In this document: piece after piece, positions 6,168 to 14,237 of the stretch | Layout: each line of letters starts with the position of its first letter | Numbering within the stretch: the stretch's first letter is position 1 | NCBI GenBank assembly: GCA_040380855.1 | Contig: JBEIIG010000067.1 | Span: 1 to 20,116, forward strand | DNA: 20,116 nucleotides | Source of the DNA: VFMC01 sp040380855 | GTDB taxonomy: Bacteria > Actinomycetota > Acidimicrobiia > Acidimicrobiales > Ilumatobacteraceae | Direction of reading: 5' to 3' | The notes under the pieces: generated by a model | Database searches by the model: none | What the model was told of the DNA's origin: nothing | The model's input: only the letters and a program-made list of their open reading frames with translations | Program-made: the position numbers and the translations under genes

Positions 6168-9074
6168 GTGCTGCCCGTCATCGGTGCGCTGCGGCCCTGG
6201 GCCGACCCGGGACTGCTCGAACTCCATCGGCTGCCGATGCACGTACCGCTGCCGCTCGGCGCCGATGCTCGCCGGTCGCTCGACGGCCCGTGGCGGTTCG
6301 AACTGTTCGATCACCCCGATGCGGTACCGGCCGAGGCGGTCTGTGGCCCCACGCCGCGGACCGGTCGGCAGGTGACGGTGCCCGGGAACTGGACTCTGCA
6401 GGACGTGGGCGACCTGCCGCACTACACCAACGTGCAGATGCCCTTCGCCGGGCCGCCGCCCGCCTTGCCCGACCGCAACCCCACTGGCGTGTACCGGCGC
6501 TCGTTCACCCTCGGCAAGGGCTGGCACAGCCACCGCGTGGTGCTGCACCTGGGCGGTGCCGAGAGCGTGCACGCGGTCTACCTCAACGACGTGTTCGTCG
6601 GGTACGGCACCGACAGCCGCCTGCCCAGCGAGTACGACCTCACCCCACATCTGCGGGCCGGCGTCAATCATCTCGCCGTCGTCGTGGTGCGCTACAGCGC
6701 CCAGAGCTACGTCGAAGACCAGGACCAGTGGTGGATGGCCGGCCTGCACCGCAGTGTGTGGATCGAGGCGCGCAGCCCCGTGCACGTGGCCGATGTGGCC
6801 TGCACCGCCGATCTGCGCCTCACCGACGGTGCAGGTCTGTTGCACGTGCGCACCACCGTGGGGTTCACGTCGAAGCCGGCCAAGGGGTTCGTAGTCCGCA
6901 CCTGGCTCGAGACGTTGGCGGGCCGCCGTGTGGGCACCGTGCAGAGCGGTGTGGTTCCGCATCGGTTCGAGCAGCCGTATGTGTTCGCCGGCCACGAGGT
7001 GGAGGCACGCTGGGAGATTCCCAGAGTGGCGCCGTGGAGCGCCGAGTCGCCCACGCGCTATCGCGTGCGCGTCGAGCTGGTGCGGCCCGACGGCCAGGTG
7101 GCCGAAGCCACCGAACAACTCGTCGGCTTCCGGCATGTCGAGGTGCGCGACCGGCAACTGCTGGTGAACGGCCAGCCGATCTGGATCTTCGGCGTCAACC
7201 GCCACGATCACCACCCCGACCGCGGTAAGGCGGTCACGACCGACGACATGCGCGCCGACCTGGTGCAGATGCGCCGCCACAACATCACGGCGGTGCGCAC
7301 CTCGCACTATCCCAACGATTCGGCGTTCTACGACCTGTGCGACGAACTGGGCATGTACGTGATCGACGAGGCCAACCTCGAGAGCCACGCGTACAACACC
7401 AGCCTCTGCCACGACCAGCGCTATCTGGCCACCTGGGTGGCGCGTGGGTCGCGTATGGTGCGCCGCGACCGCAACCATCCGTCGATCATCGTGTGGAGCC
7501 TCGGTAACGAGAGCGGGTACGGCGCCAACCACGATGCCCTTGCCGGCTGGATCCGCAAGCACGATCCCAGCCGTCCGCTCCACTACGAGGGTGCCGTGTT
7601 CCACGACGGGTGGGTCGACGGTGGCCTCGCATCTAGCGACCTGGTGTGCCCGATGTACGCGCCGATCGATGCCATCCGGGCCTACGGCGAGTCGGGCCTC
7701 GGGTCACGGCCGCTCATCTTGTGCGAGTACAGCCATGCCATGGGCAACTCGAACGGTTCGCTCGCCGACTACTGGGCGGCCATCACGTCCACCCCTGGCC
7801 TGCAGGGCGGGTTCATCTGGGAGTGGAAGGACCATGGGCTGCGCCAACGGCTGGCCGACGGCACGGTGCGCCTCGCCTACGGCGGGCAGTTCGGCGAGTC
7901 ACCGCACGACGGCAACTTCGTGGCCGACGGCCTGGTGTCGGCCGATCTCGAACCCCATCCGGCGATGGCCGAGGTGGCGTGGGTCTACCGACCGGTCACT
8001 GTCGAGCGCGGGCGCAGGTCCGGCACGCTGCGCATCACCAACCGTCAGTCGTTCATCGGCCTCGACGGCTACCGGGCCCGCTGGTCGCTGCTCGTCGATG
8101 GCGAGGTGGTCCGCCGGGGCGCGCTCACCCTGCCTCCGGTGGCACCGCACACCTCGGCGCAGGTGCCGCTGCCGTGCGCCATTCCTGTCGGTACGGGCGA
8201 GGTGCACCTCACGGTCGAGTTCGCCCTGCGCCGCGACACCTGGTTCGCTCAGGCCGGCCATGTCGTGGCGATCGACCAGGTCGAGTTGCGGGCCCCCCGG
8301 CCGAAGCGGTCCGGCCGGCCCAGCCCCAACCATCTCGCCGCAGCGGTCGACGAGGTGTTGGTGGCGCCGGTGACGCTCGAAGTGTTCCGAGCCACCACCG
8401 ACAACGACGGGTTCAAGTTGCTGCCCGAGTTGTCGCTGCGGCACAAGATCGGTGGCGACGGTTGGCAACGCTGGACCGAGGCAGGCCTCGACCGCCGTCG
8501 GGCCGACGAGCTCGTCGAGCACACCTGGTCGCGGGCTGCTGCTGCCGACGGTTCGGTCGAGTACCGGCATCAGGTGGAGGTGCCCGAGGCGCTGGCCGAC
8601 CTGCCGCGGGTGGGTGTGTCGTTCGCGCTGCCGGCTCGGTTCACGGTGGTGCGGTGGTTCGGCCGCGGCCCGCACGAGAACTACCCCGATCGCCGCAGCG
8701 GTGCTCCGCTCGGCATCTATGAGGCCACGCCCGACGAGTCGCCGTACCTCGTGCCGCAGGAGTTCGGGCTGCGCACCGACTGCCGGTGGTTCGAACTCCT
8801 CGACCCGGTTTCGGGCGAGCGGGTGCGCGTCGATGTGCTCGACCCGGCTGTGATGCACTGCTCGGCGACGCACCTCCGCAGTGCCGACCTGTTCGCAGCC
8901 ACCACCCACACCGACCTGGTGCCTCGCCCCGAGGTGATCGTGCACCTCGATGCGGCCCATCGCGGGCTGGGCACGGCCAGTTGCGGCCCCGACGTGCTGC
9001 CGCAGTACCGCCTGCCGTCGGGTCGCTATCGCTTCGCGTACCGCCTCTCCGTGCACCACGCAGTTCGCGGTTGA
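6168..9074 (+). CDS. lacZ: GH2 beta-galactosidase, LacZ type
   Basis: 968 residues, close to the 1023 of E. coli LacZ. Domain order is that of the family: N-terminal sugar-binding jelly roll (with a PGNWTLQ-type motif), Ig-like domain, TIM barrel, second Ig-like domain, and the C-terminal Bgal_small_N domain with GPHENYPDR near residue 830. The acid/base glutamate is E448 in GNESGYG and the nucleophile is E520 in CEYSHAMGNSNG. It hydrolyses terminal beta-galactosides; whether lactose is the natural substrate is unknown. No signal peptide is visible, so it is probably cytoplasmic. The GTG start at 6168 sits just after the L,D-transpeptidase stop and has no separate promoter, so it depends on that gene's transcript. 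No sugar transporter or lac repressor is adjacent. Confidence 0.95.
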   Translation: MLPVIGALRPWADPGLLELHRLPMHVPLPLGADARRSLDGPWRFELFDHPDAVPAEAVCGPTPRTGRQVTVPGNWTLQDVGDLPHYTNVQMPFAGPPPALPDRNPTGVYRRSFTLGKGWHSHRVVLHLGGAESVHAVYLNDVFVGYGTDSRLPSEYDLTPHLRAGVNHLAVVVVRYSAQSYVEDQDQWWMAGLHRSVWIEARSPVHVADVACTADLRLTDGAGLLHVRTTVGFTSKPAKGFVVRTWLETLAGRRVGTVQSGVVPHRFEQPYVFAGHEVEARWEIPRVAPWSAESPTRYRVRVELVRPDGQVAEATEQLVGFRHVEVRDRQLLVNGQPIWIFGVNRHDHHPDRGKAVTTDDMRADLVQMRRHNITAVRTSHYPNDSAFYDLCDELGMYVIDEANLESHAYNTSLCHDQRYLATWVARGSRMVRRDRNHPSIIVWSLGNESGYGANHDALAGWIRKHDPSRPLHYEGAVFHDGWVDGGLASSDLVCPMYAPIDAIRAYGESGLGSRPLILCEYSHAMGNSNGSLADYWAAITSTPGLQGGFIWEWKDHGLRQRLADGTVRLAYGGQFGESPHDGNFVADGLVSADLEPHPAMAEVAWVYRPVTVERGRRSGTLRITNRQSFIGLDGYRARWSLLVDGEVVRRGALTLPPVAPHTSAQVPLPCAIPVGTGEVHLTVEFALRRDTWFAQAGHVVAIDQVELRAPRPKRSGRPSPNHLAAAVDEVLVAPVTLEVFRATTDNDGFKLLPELSLRHKIGGDGWQRWTEAGLDRRRADELVEHTWSRAAAADGSVEYRHQVEVPEALADLPRVGVSFALPARFTVVRWFGRGPHENYPDRRSGAPLGIYEATPDESPYLVPQEFGLRTDCRWFELLDPVSGERVRVDVLDPAVMHCSATHLRSADLFAATTHTDLVPRPEVIVHLDAAHRGLGTASCGPDVLPQYRLPSGRYRFAYRLSVHHAVRG

Positions 9075-9100
9075 TCGTCGGTCGCTGCTGCTGACAGGAT
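9071..9100 (+). promoter_or_regulatory. Candidate sigma70-type promoter for the DoxX-like gene
   Basis: TTGATC (9071-9076, overlapping the lacZ stop) and CAGGAT (9095-9100) are 18 bp apart and upstream of the ATG at 9132. A TTGCC/GGCAA hairpin at 9116-9129 encloses the G-rich ribosome binding site just before the start codon. Weak, position-based call. Confidence 0.33.
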
Positions 9101-9131
9101 TGGGCAGCATTCGTCTTGCCGGGGGGCAACC

Positions 9132-9479
9132 ATGTTCATCGCCTATGCGATCGTCGCCATCGTGTTGTCACTCGCGCTGTTGGGTTCGGCCGCAGCCAAG
9201 CTCACCAAGCACCCGAAGGTGGCCGGCACCCTCGAAGTCGTCGGGGTGCCGCCGTCGCGCTGGCCGGTGCTCGCCGGGCTCGAGATCGCCGGTGCGGTCG
9301 GGTTGGTCGTCGGGCTGTGGGCGCCGGCCCTGGGTGTCGCGGCGGGTGTCGGCGTGGTGCTCTACTTCCTCGGTGCCGTCGTGGCACACCTCCGAGTCGA
9401 CGACAGCGAGATCGGCCCGGCCCTGGCCCTCGGCCTGGTCGCCGTCGCGGCGGTCGTCCTGCGCCTGCTCAGCCGCTGA
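9132..9479 (+). CDS. DoxX-like small membrane protein
   Basis: 115 residues, nearly all hydrophobic, with about four membrane helices. The pattern of an N-terminal helix followed by SAAAKLTKHP, then VPPSRWPVLAGLEIAGAVGLVVGLWAP, is typical of the DoxX-like (DoxX_2) family. The function of these proteins is poorly defined; some DoxX members join membrane oxidoreductase complexes. A strong GGGGGG ribosome binding site precedes the ATG by about 6 nt, unlike most starts here. The gene is codirectional with lacZ (57-bp gap) and convergent with the Rieske gene. Confidence 0.85.
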   Translation: MFIAYAIVAIVLSLALLGSAAAKLTKHPKVAGTLEVVGVPPSRWPVLAGLEIAGAVGLVVGLWAPALGVAAGVGVVLYFLGAVVAHLRVDDSEIGPALALGLVAVAAVVLRLLSR

Positions 9480-9498
9480 TCCCTCCGCCCCTCGCCCC

Positions 9499-9546
9499 GC
9501 GTTTGTGAGCGCAGCCGGGTTAGGCAGGGTTCCGCTCACAGACGCA
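9499..9546. repeat. 48-bp hairpin repeat, copy 1
   Basis: Identical to the copy at 9561-9608. Arms GCGTTTGTGAGCG (9499-9511) and CGCTCACAGACGC (9533-9545) pair over 13 bp with a single G-U wobble, around a 21-nt loop containing two GGGTT motifs. It lies between convergent genes, so it may act as a terminator or belong to a dispersed palindromic repeat family. Confidence 0.85.
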
Positions 9547-9560
9547 TCGGGACGACCCGG

Positions 9561-9608
9561 GCGTTTGTGAGCGCAGCCGGGTTAGGCAGGGTTCCGCTCA
9601 CAGACGCA
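9561..9608. repeat. 48-bp hairpin repeat, copy 2
   Basis: Exact second copy, 62 bp downstream of the first, separated by a 14-bp GC-rich spacer (9547-9560) that itself has CGGG/CCCG ends. It ends 14 bp before the stop of the minus-strand Rieske gene. Perfect identity points to recent duplication or homogenisation. Confidence 0.85.
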
Positions 9609-9622
9609 GCGGGGGGTGGGGG

Positions 9623-11185
9623 TCAGTCGGCGGGTGTGGCGCGGCGGATGCGCAACTTGCGGTCGGTGGCAGTGAGGCATTCACCGGTCTCGAGATCGAA
9701 GCGCCAGCCGTGCAGGGTGCACACCAGGTGGTTGCCGTCGATCTCGCCGAACACGCTGAGGTCGGCCTGGCGATGTGGGCACGTCCGTTCGCAGATGTGG
9801 TCGCCGATGCGGATCTCCTGGCCGGCGATGCCGCCCCGGTCGGGATCGGTCTTGCGGATGGCCTCGGCCTCGGCTCGGCGCATGCGCTCGACCGACAGCG
9901 ACTTGAAGAAGTTGTAGAGGTACTCGTTGAACGGTCCGTCGCGCCAGGCCTTGAACCGGCACGACAGGAACAGCGCGTTGCTCCAGTCGACCGCTCGCGC
10001 GGCGGCCACGGTCTCGACCAGTTCGCGCTGGATGTCGAAGCGGTAGCGGTAGGGCTCGCCGTCGTAGGCGCGCACCTGGCCCGCCGGGAAGTCGATGAGC
10101 ACCTGCAGGTCGCCGAGGCGCATCAGGCAGTTGGCACCCACATTGCCGCGCAGCGTCGGTGCCAGCGCCAACAGGGGCTCCCACCACGCCCGCAGCGTGT
10201 CGAGCAGATCGGGCGTGGGTGAGGCCCAGTCGCGCTTCATCGCCTCGATCCACGGCAGCCAGTCGGCCTGGTAGCGACGCAGGTAGTCGTCCTTGTGCTC
10301 GAAGATGGCTTCCACCTCGCCCTCGGGCAGCGGATGGATGACGGTGACGGCCTCGGGCGTGATGTCGACAGCGGTACCGGGGATGGCCAGCACACCGCGA
10401 CGGCCGACCGCAGCCAGGCGCTGCATGAACACCTGCTGGTCGGGGAAGATGCTCAGCTCGTCGCCGGTGATCATGTTGAAGCCGTACAACTCGGGATCGA
10501 GGAAGGCGGGCGGCCCGGCGCTCGGCACCACGGCGCGCGCGTCGATCGCCTCCACGTAGCGCATCGCCCGGGTGAGCTGGCTGTCGACCTTCGCATCGAT
10601 CAGCTCGCGCATCCGTTCAGGTGGCTCGTCGTACACCATCGGGTACCAGATGGCGCCGCTGTACTGCAGCCAGTGGAGGTCGACCGGGCCGTGGGCAGTG
10701 AGTGCGTTCAGGTCGTTGGTGCGGCAGTCGTTCTGGTTCACCAGCCGGCTGCGGCCGTCGCTGACGACGAGGGCCGAGTCGCCACCGGGCCCGTCGGTGA
10801 TGCTGGTCTCGACGTGGATGGCCACCCGCAGGTCGCCGGTCAGCGTGATCTCTTCACCGTCGACCGTGCGCACGATGTTCGTGAAACCGAAACTGCGCAG
10901 GATCCGCTCGAGTTCGCGGGTCGGGAACCCGGGCACCAGCACGGTGGTGTCGCGGCGCACGTGGTTCGCCAGCCATTCCTCGTCGAGGTGGTCGGCGTGG
11001 ATGTGCGACACGTACAGGTAGTCGGCGTGTTCGATGCGCTCGAGCAGATCGGCGGGCAACTGGTCGTTACGCGGGAAGACGAACCACGAGCCGAAGAACG
11101 CCGGAGTGAACCACGGGTCGCAGAGGATCGACCCGAACTCGGTCTCGATGAAGATGCCGGCGTGGCCGACGGAGGTGGCGCGCAC
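9623..11185 (-). CDS. Metallo-beta-lactamase-fold / Rieske [2Fe-2S] fusion protein
   Basis: 520 residues. The N-terminal part is a metallo-beta-lactamase-fold hydrolase with H61-x-H63-x-D65-H66 (SHIHADHLD), plus a WLQYSGAIWYPM segment like that of the UlaG/CMP-Neu5Ac-hydroxylase branch. The last 60 residues are a Rieske domain with C469-x-H471, 17 residues, then C489-x2-H492. CMAH-type monooxygenases combine the same two domains in the opposite order, with Rieske first. An oxygenase or redox-linked hydrolase is therefore plausible, but the substrate is unknown. The GTG start has a TACCGT box 7 nt upstream, so it may be leaderless. The DUF2510 gene lies 87 bp upstream on the same strand, with a hairpin between. 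Confidence 0.85.
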   Translation of the reverse strand: MRATSVGHAGIFIETEFGSILCDPWFTPAFFGSWFVFPRNDQLPADLLERIEHADYLYVSHIHADHLDEEWLANHVRRDTTVLVPGFPTRELERILRSFGFTNIVRTVDGEEITLTGDLRVAIHVETSITDGPGGDSALVVSDGRSRLVNQNDCRTNDLNALTAHGPVDLHWLQYSGAIWYPMVYDEPPERMRELIDAKVDSQLTRAMRYVEAIDARAVVPSAGPPAFLDPELYGFNMITGDELSIFPDQQVFMQRLAAVGRRGVLAIPGTAVDITPEAVTVIHPLPEGEVEAIFEHKDDYLRRYQADWLPWIEAMKRDWASPTPDLLDTLRAWWEPLLALAPTLRGNVGANCLMRLGDLQVLIDFPAGQVRAYDGEPYRYRFDIQRELVETVAAARAVDWSNALFLSCRFKAWRDGPFNEYLYNFFKSLSVERMRRAEAEAIRKTDPDRGGIAGQEIRIGDHICERTCPHRQADLSVFGEIDGNHLVCTLHGWRFDLETGECLTATDRKLRIRRATPAD

Positions 11186-11192
11186 GCCCCTG

Positions 11193-11198
11193 ACGGTA
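11193..11198 (-). promoter_or_regulatory. Candidate -10 box for the MBL-Rieske gene
   Basis: On the minus strand TACCGT is followed by 7 nt and the GTG at 11185. It is the same hexamer as at 981-986. The spacing predicts a leaderless transcript. Confidence 0.45.
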
Positions 11199-11220
11199 GT
11201 GGGCGACGAGTTGGATCGGT

Positions 11221-11251
11221 GTGTCGCCGACCGGGCCGTTGGTCACGACAC
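11221..11251 (-). terminator. Candidate hairpin terminator after the DUF2510 gene
   Basis: GTGTCG (11221-11226) pairs with CGACAC (11246-11251), and inside it GACC (11229-11232) pairs with GGTC (11241-11244) around an 8-nt loop. It sits about 20 nt beyond the DUF2510 stop and before the next promoter, as expected for a terminator. It has no T-run. Confidence 0.45.
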
Positions 11252-11272
11252 CGGTCGCCGTACCCTGGCGGG

Positions 11273-11797
11273 TCAGGCGACGGGCGGGTCGGTGAACTGC
11301 TGGCCGGCGCGGGCCACGTGCTCGGTCCAGGCGTTGCCGTCCCAGTAGCGCAACTCGAAGCGACCCGACGGGTCGGCGTACCAGCCGGAGGGCACCGCAG
11401 GTGTTGCGGGAGCCTGCACGGGTGCGGGCTCGGGCTGCGGGGCAGGGGCGGGTGCCGGCTCGGGTTCGGGCTGCGCGGCCGGCTGCGGCTGCGATGCGGG
11501 CTCGGGCGCCAGCGCCCATCCGGCCGGTTCGGCAACCGCCGGCTCGGGCGTGACGGCCTCGGGGGCAACGGCCTCGGGGGCAACGGCCTCGGCGATGGCG
11601 ACCACCGGCTCGGCAGCGGGAGCGGGAGCATCGTCGGACGAGGCGGTTGCTGCCTCGCGGCTGAGGAAGGCGGTGATGTCGCCACCGGTGGAGACGATCG
11701 AGACGATCGACCAACCCTCGGCCGACTTCTCGTTCAGTTTGGTGGCGAGCACCGACGGGTCGTACGACGATGCGCTGACGGTGGAGAACTCGAGCAT
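11273..11797 (-). CDS. DUF2510 protein with DUF4177-like N-terminus and Ala/Pro/Glu linker
   Basis: 174 residues in three parts. Residues 1-48 resemble the short DUF4177 fold (SVLATKLNEKSAEGWSIVSIVS). Residues about 52-134 are a low-complexity linker rich in Ala, Pro and Glu. Residues about 136-170 are a DUF2510 motif (GWYADPSGRFELRYWDGNAWTEHV), common in actinobacteria and often attached to membrane or secreted proteins. No membrane helix or signal peptide is seen. Function unknown. The ATG follows a TACCAT box by 7 nt with no Shine-Dalgarno. It lies downstream of the ABC ATPase gene, 41 bp after its stop, but probably has its own promoter. Confidence 0.85.
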   Translation of the reverse strand: MLEFSTVSASSYDPSVLATKLNEKSAEGWSIVSIVSTGGDITAFLSREAATASSDDAPAPAAEPVVAIAEAVAPEAVAPEAVTPEPAVAEPAGWALAPEPASQPQPAAQPEPEPAPAPAPQPEPAPVQAPATPAVPSGWYADPSGRFELRYWDGNAWTEHVARAGQQFTDPPVA

Positions 11798-11804
11798 GTG
11801 GGAG

Positions 11805-11810
11805 ATGGTA
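11805..11810 (-). promoter_or_regulatory. Candidate -10 box for the DUF2510 gene
   Basis: TACCAT on the minus strand, 7 nt before the ATG at 11797. It lies in the 41-bp gap after the ABC ATPase stop and suggests a leaderless transcript. Confidence 0.45.
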
Positions 11811-11838
11811 CCGGTGTGGTCAAGGCCTGCACGATGGC

Positions 11839-12546
11839 TCAGGTGGGAAACACCAGCGAGTGCACGTCGGTGTCGCCCGGCGCGCCGTCGTAGCGCACCT
11901 CGCCGTCGGCGAGCGCGATCAGCCGATCGGCGCGCGAGACGAAGCTCAGTTCGTGGGTGGCCACCACCAAGGTGGCACCGGTGGTGTGGGCATCGGCGAA
12001 CAGGCCGAGCAACGCGTCCTTGCCGGCCGAGTCGAGGCCGACGAATGGTTCGTCGACCAGCAGGAGCGAGAACGGCCGCACGAACGCCAACGCGATGGCC
12101 GCCTTCTGACGCAGACCGCGGCTGAACGTGCCCGGGAGTTGGTCGAAGCGATCGATCAGGCCGAGACGGGTGACGAGGTCGGTCGCCCGCTCGTTCCAGG
12201 CCACCACACCATGGAGGCGGGCGACGTACTCGAGGTGCTCGGCGAGTGACAGGTCGTCGTAGAACGTCGGCTGGTCGGCGAGATAGGCGATGGCTCGACG
12301 GGCCTCACCATGACCGGCGTGATGACCGTGCACGAGGATCTCGCCACCCGAGGGGTCGAGCAGGCCGGCCACCATCTTCAACATCGTGGTCTTGCCGCTG
12401 CCGTTGTGGCCGACGAGTGCCACCAGTTGTCCGGGCGCCACCGAGAGCGTGAGCGGCGCCAGCGCCGGGCGCTCGCCGCTGCCCCCGGCGGCGTAGGTCT
12501 TGGTGAGGTCGCGCAGCGTGAGTGCCGGTGTGTCGCGGGTGTTCAT
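11839..12546 (-). CDS. ABC transporter ATP-binding protein
   Basis: 235 residues, one nucleotide-binding domain. Walker A GHNGSGKT (46-53), Q-loop Q92, signature FSRGLRQK (141-148, a variant of LSGGQ), Walker B LLLVDEP with catalytic E166, D-loop GLD and switch H198 are all present. It should power the membrane protein encoded just upstream. The ATG overlaps the permease stop by 4 nt (ATGA), so the two are translationally coupled. The layout (one ATPase, one large permease, no binding protein) suggests an exporter or a membrane-remodelling ABC-2-like system; the substrate is unknown. Confidence 0.93.
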   Translation of the reverse strand: MNTRDTPALTLRDLTKTYAAGGSGERPALAPLTLSVAPGQLVALVGHNGSGKTTMLKMVAGLLDPSGGEILVHGHHAGHGEARRAIAYLADQPTFYDDLSLAEHLEYVARLHGVVAWNERATDLVTRLGLIDRFDQLPGTFSRGLRQKAAIALAFVRPFSLLLVDEPFVGLDSAGKDALLGLFADAHTTGATLVVATHELSFVSRADRLIALADGEVRYDGAPGDTDVHSLVFPT

Positions 12547-14237
12547 GAACTGCTCCGTTGCTGGTTGGAGTACGTGCGACCCTCGGCGACGAACCCTCGC
12601 CACCAGCGTCGCACGTTGTCGCGCTTGCGCACCCACACCGCCACAGCGGCGCACAGCAGCACTGCTGCCACGGTGCTGCGGATCGCCGTGCCGAGCACGA
12701 GCGAGGTGTTCGGCCCGCGCAGCGTCGACCGCACGAGCAGTACTGACAGCGCACCGATTCCGCTCACCACGAGGGGGATCAGCATCCGCAGCGAGGTGGT
12801 GAGCCCTGCCATCTCGGGTGGGAGGAACATCTCTTGGTTGTTGGTCGACATCGGGTCGGGGGCGTCGCGCACCACGCTCACCACCGAACCGGCCATGCCG
12901 CCGTAGGCGGTGGCGAGGCCCACCAGCGTGCCGACCCCGAGGCTGCCGCCGAAACCGGGCGAGTTGTCCAGACGGCTCAGCACCGCCTCGGCCACGGCGA
13001 TGCCGACGAGAACGAACGGCAGCAGCGCAACGGCCGGCGCCACGAGATGGCGCACCATCAACTCGCCCCGCTCGATGGGGAAGCTGTCGGTCCGGTCGGG
13101 TTGGTCGACTTCCTGCGATAGTGGTTCGAGCACTTCGAGACCCAGCACGAAACTGAGCAATGCGCTCACCACGACGAGTGGTGTGGTGCCGCGCAGCACG
13201 GCCACCTGGCACACACCGATCGCTGCGGCGAGTGCCACCATGCGCACGATGCGGCCGGTCGGCAGGCGGAGCAGGCTGTGCCAGCCACGGCGGCGCACCG
13301 GGTCGCCACCGCCGCCCGGCAGCCGCAGCCACGGGCGCGAGCGGGTGTGCTCGTGCGAGAGCTGACGGCGCAGCAGCACCACGGTGCGCAGGTCTTGCAT
13401 CGTGACGGCGAAGCGGAGTTGGGCGACGAGGCTGGCACGGCGATCGAGTGCCTCGAGTGATGTGCGACCCACACGCAGCAGGCCGATGGTGACGATCAGC
13501 ACGACGGCGAGGACGGCGAGCAGATCGACCGGGTGCTGGCGCCAGCCCCACAGGGCGAGGCTGCCCCATTGGTCGGCTGGGCCGGGGATGTCGGTGGCGG
13601 CGGCAGCGACCTGCCAGCCGATGAGCGCGAGGCCGATGAGTGTGCTGACCGTGAGCGGCAGGCGCGTGGTGTGGGTGAGCAGCGCAGCCCCCACCCAGAT
13701 CAGCCCCACGAGGATGCCGAACACGGCGCCACTGGCGAACCAGGCGATGGCCGAGCCGGGCAGGCGGCGACCGGCGAGCTGCCCGAACGAGCCGCCGAAC
13801 ACGGCACCGGCGAAGGCGGCGCCGCGCAGCCGTTGCACGGCGGGGCGCAGCAGGGCGCGGCGTCGGTCGACCGGCGCCAGCATCACGTAGGTCACGTCGG
13901 CAGCTTCGAGTGCCAGCGGGCCACCTTGGCTGCCGCTGCGCAATCCGAACGCGACAGCGACGGCGACGACGACTCCGAGCAACGACGGCCCGACTCGCAG
14001 CACGTCGTCGGCCTGGGCGGAAGAGAGGGGCTCGTCGCCGACGAGGTCGCTCAGCCACAGCAGCGCGATGCCGCCGAACAGGGCGGCGACGTACACCTTG
14101 TAGGCGGCGTCGAACCACTCGACCTCGCCGAGTCGGTTGCGTTGGCGCTTGGTGCGGAGCGCCCGCAGGGCAGCGTCGCCCGTGCTGGGCGGCGACGGGC
14201 GGTCGCCGACGTCGCTGCTGGCGAGCAGGTCACTCAC
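12543..14237 (-). CDS. ABC transporter membrane subunit (large actinobacterial type)
   Basis: 564 residues with roughly ten or more hydrophobic helices in two clusters: residues about 50-260, and about 330-540 after a basic cytoplasmic stretch (RRQLSHEHTRSRPWLRLP). I see no peptidase or binding-protein domain. It resembles the uncharacterised ABC-2-like permeases that pair with a single ATPase in actinobacteria. The GTG start overlaps the sulfurtransferase stop by 8 nt and its own stop overlaps the ATPase start, so the three genes form a tight operon. Substrate unknown. Confidence 0.85.
   Translation of the reverse strand: MSDLLASSDVGDRPSPPSTGDAALRALRTKRQRNRLGEVEWFDAAYKVYVAALFGGIALLWLSDLVGDEPLSSAQADDVLRVGPSLLGVVVAVAVAFGLRSGSQGGPLALEAADVTYVMLAPVDRRRALLRPAVQRLRGAAFAGAVFGGSFGQLAGRRLPGSAIAWFASGAVFGILVGLIWVGAALLTHTTRLPLTVSTLIGLALIGWQVAAAATDIPGPADQWGSLALWGWRQHPVDLLAVLAVVLIVTIGLLRVGRTSLEALDRRASLVAQLRFAVTMQDLRTVVLLRRQLSHEHTRSRPWLRLPGGGGDPVRRRGWHSLLRLPTGRIVRMVALAAAIGVCQVAVLRGTTPLVVVSALLSFVLGLEVLEPLSQEVDQPDRTDSFPIERGELMVRHLVAPAVALLPFVLVGIAVAEAVLSRLDNSPGFGGSLGVGTLVGLATAYGGMAGSVVSVVRDAPDPMSTNNQEMFLPPEMAGLTTSLRMLIPLVVSGIGALSVLLVRSTLRGPNTSLVLGTAIRSTVAAVLLCAAVAVWVRKRDNVRRWWRGFVAEGRTYSNQQRSSS

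Noticed and set aside
9499..9608. Two repeats with a short spacer considered as a minimal CRISPR array
   Set aside because: Only two copies, a 14-bp spacer, repeats of 48 bp and no cas genes nearby. The hairpin structure fits a terminator or palindromic repeat better.
12558..14118. Long alternative frames, including Arg-rich 300-700 residue frames, opposite or offset to the ABC genes and elsewhere
   Set aside because: High GC content keeps shadow frames open. They are Arg/Pro/Ala-rich without domains, while the chosen frames have clear family motifs.
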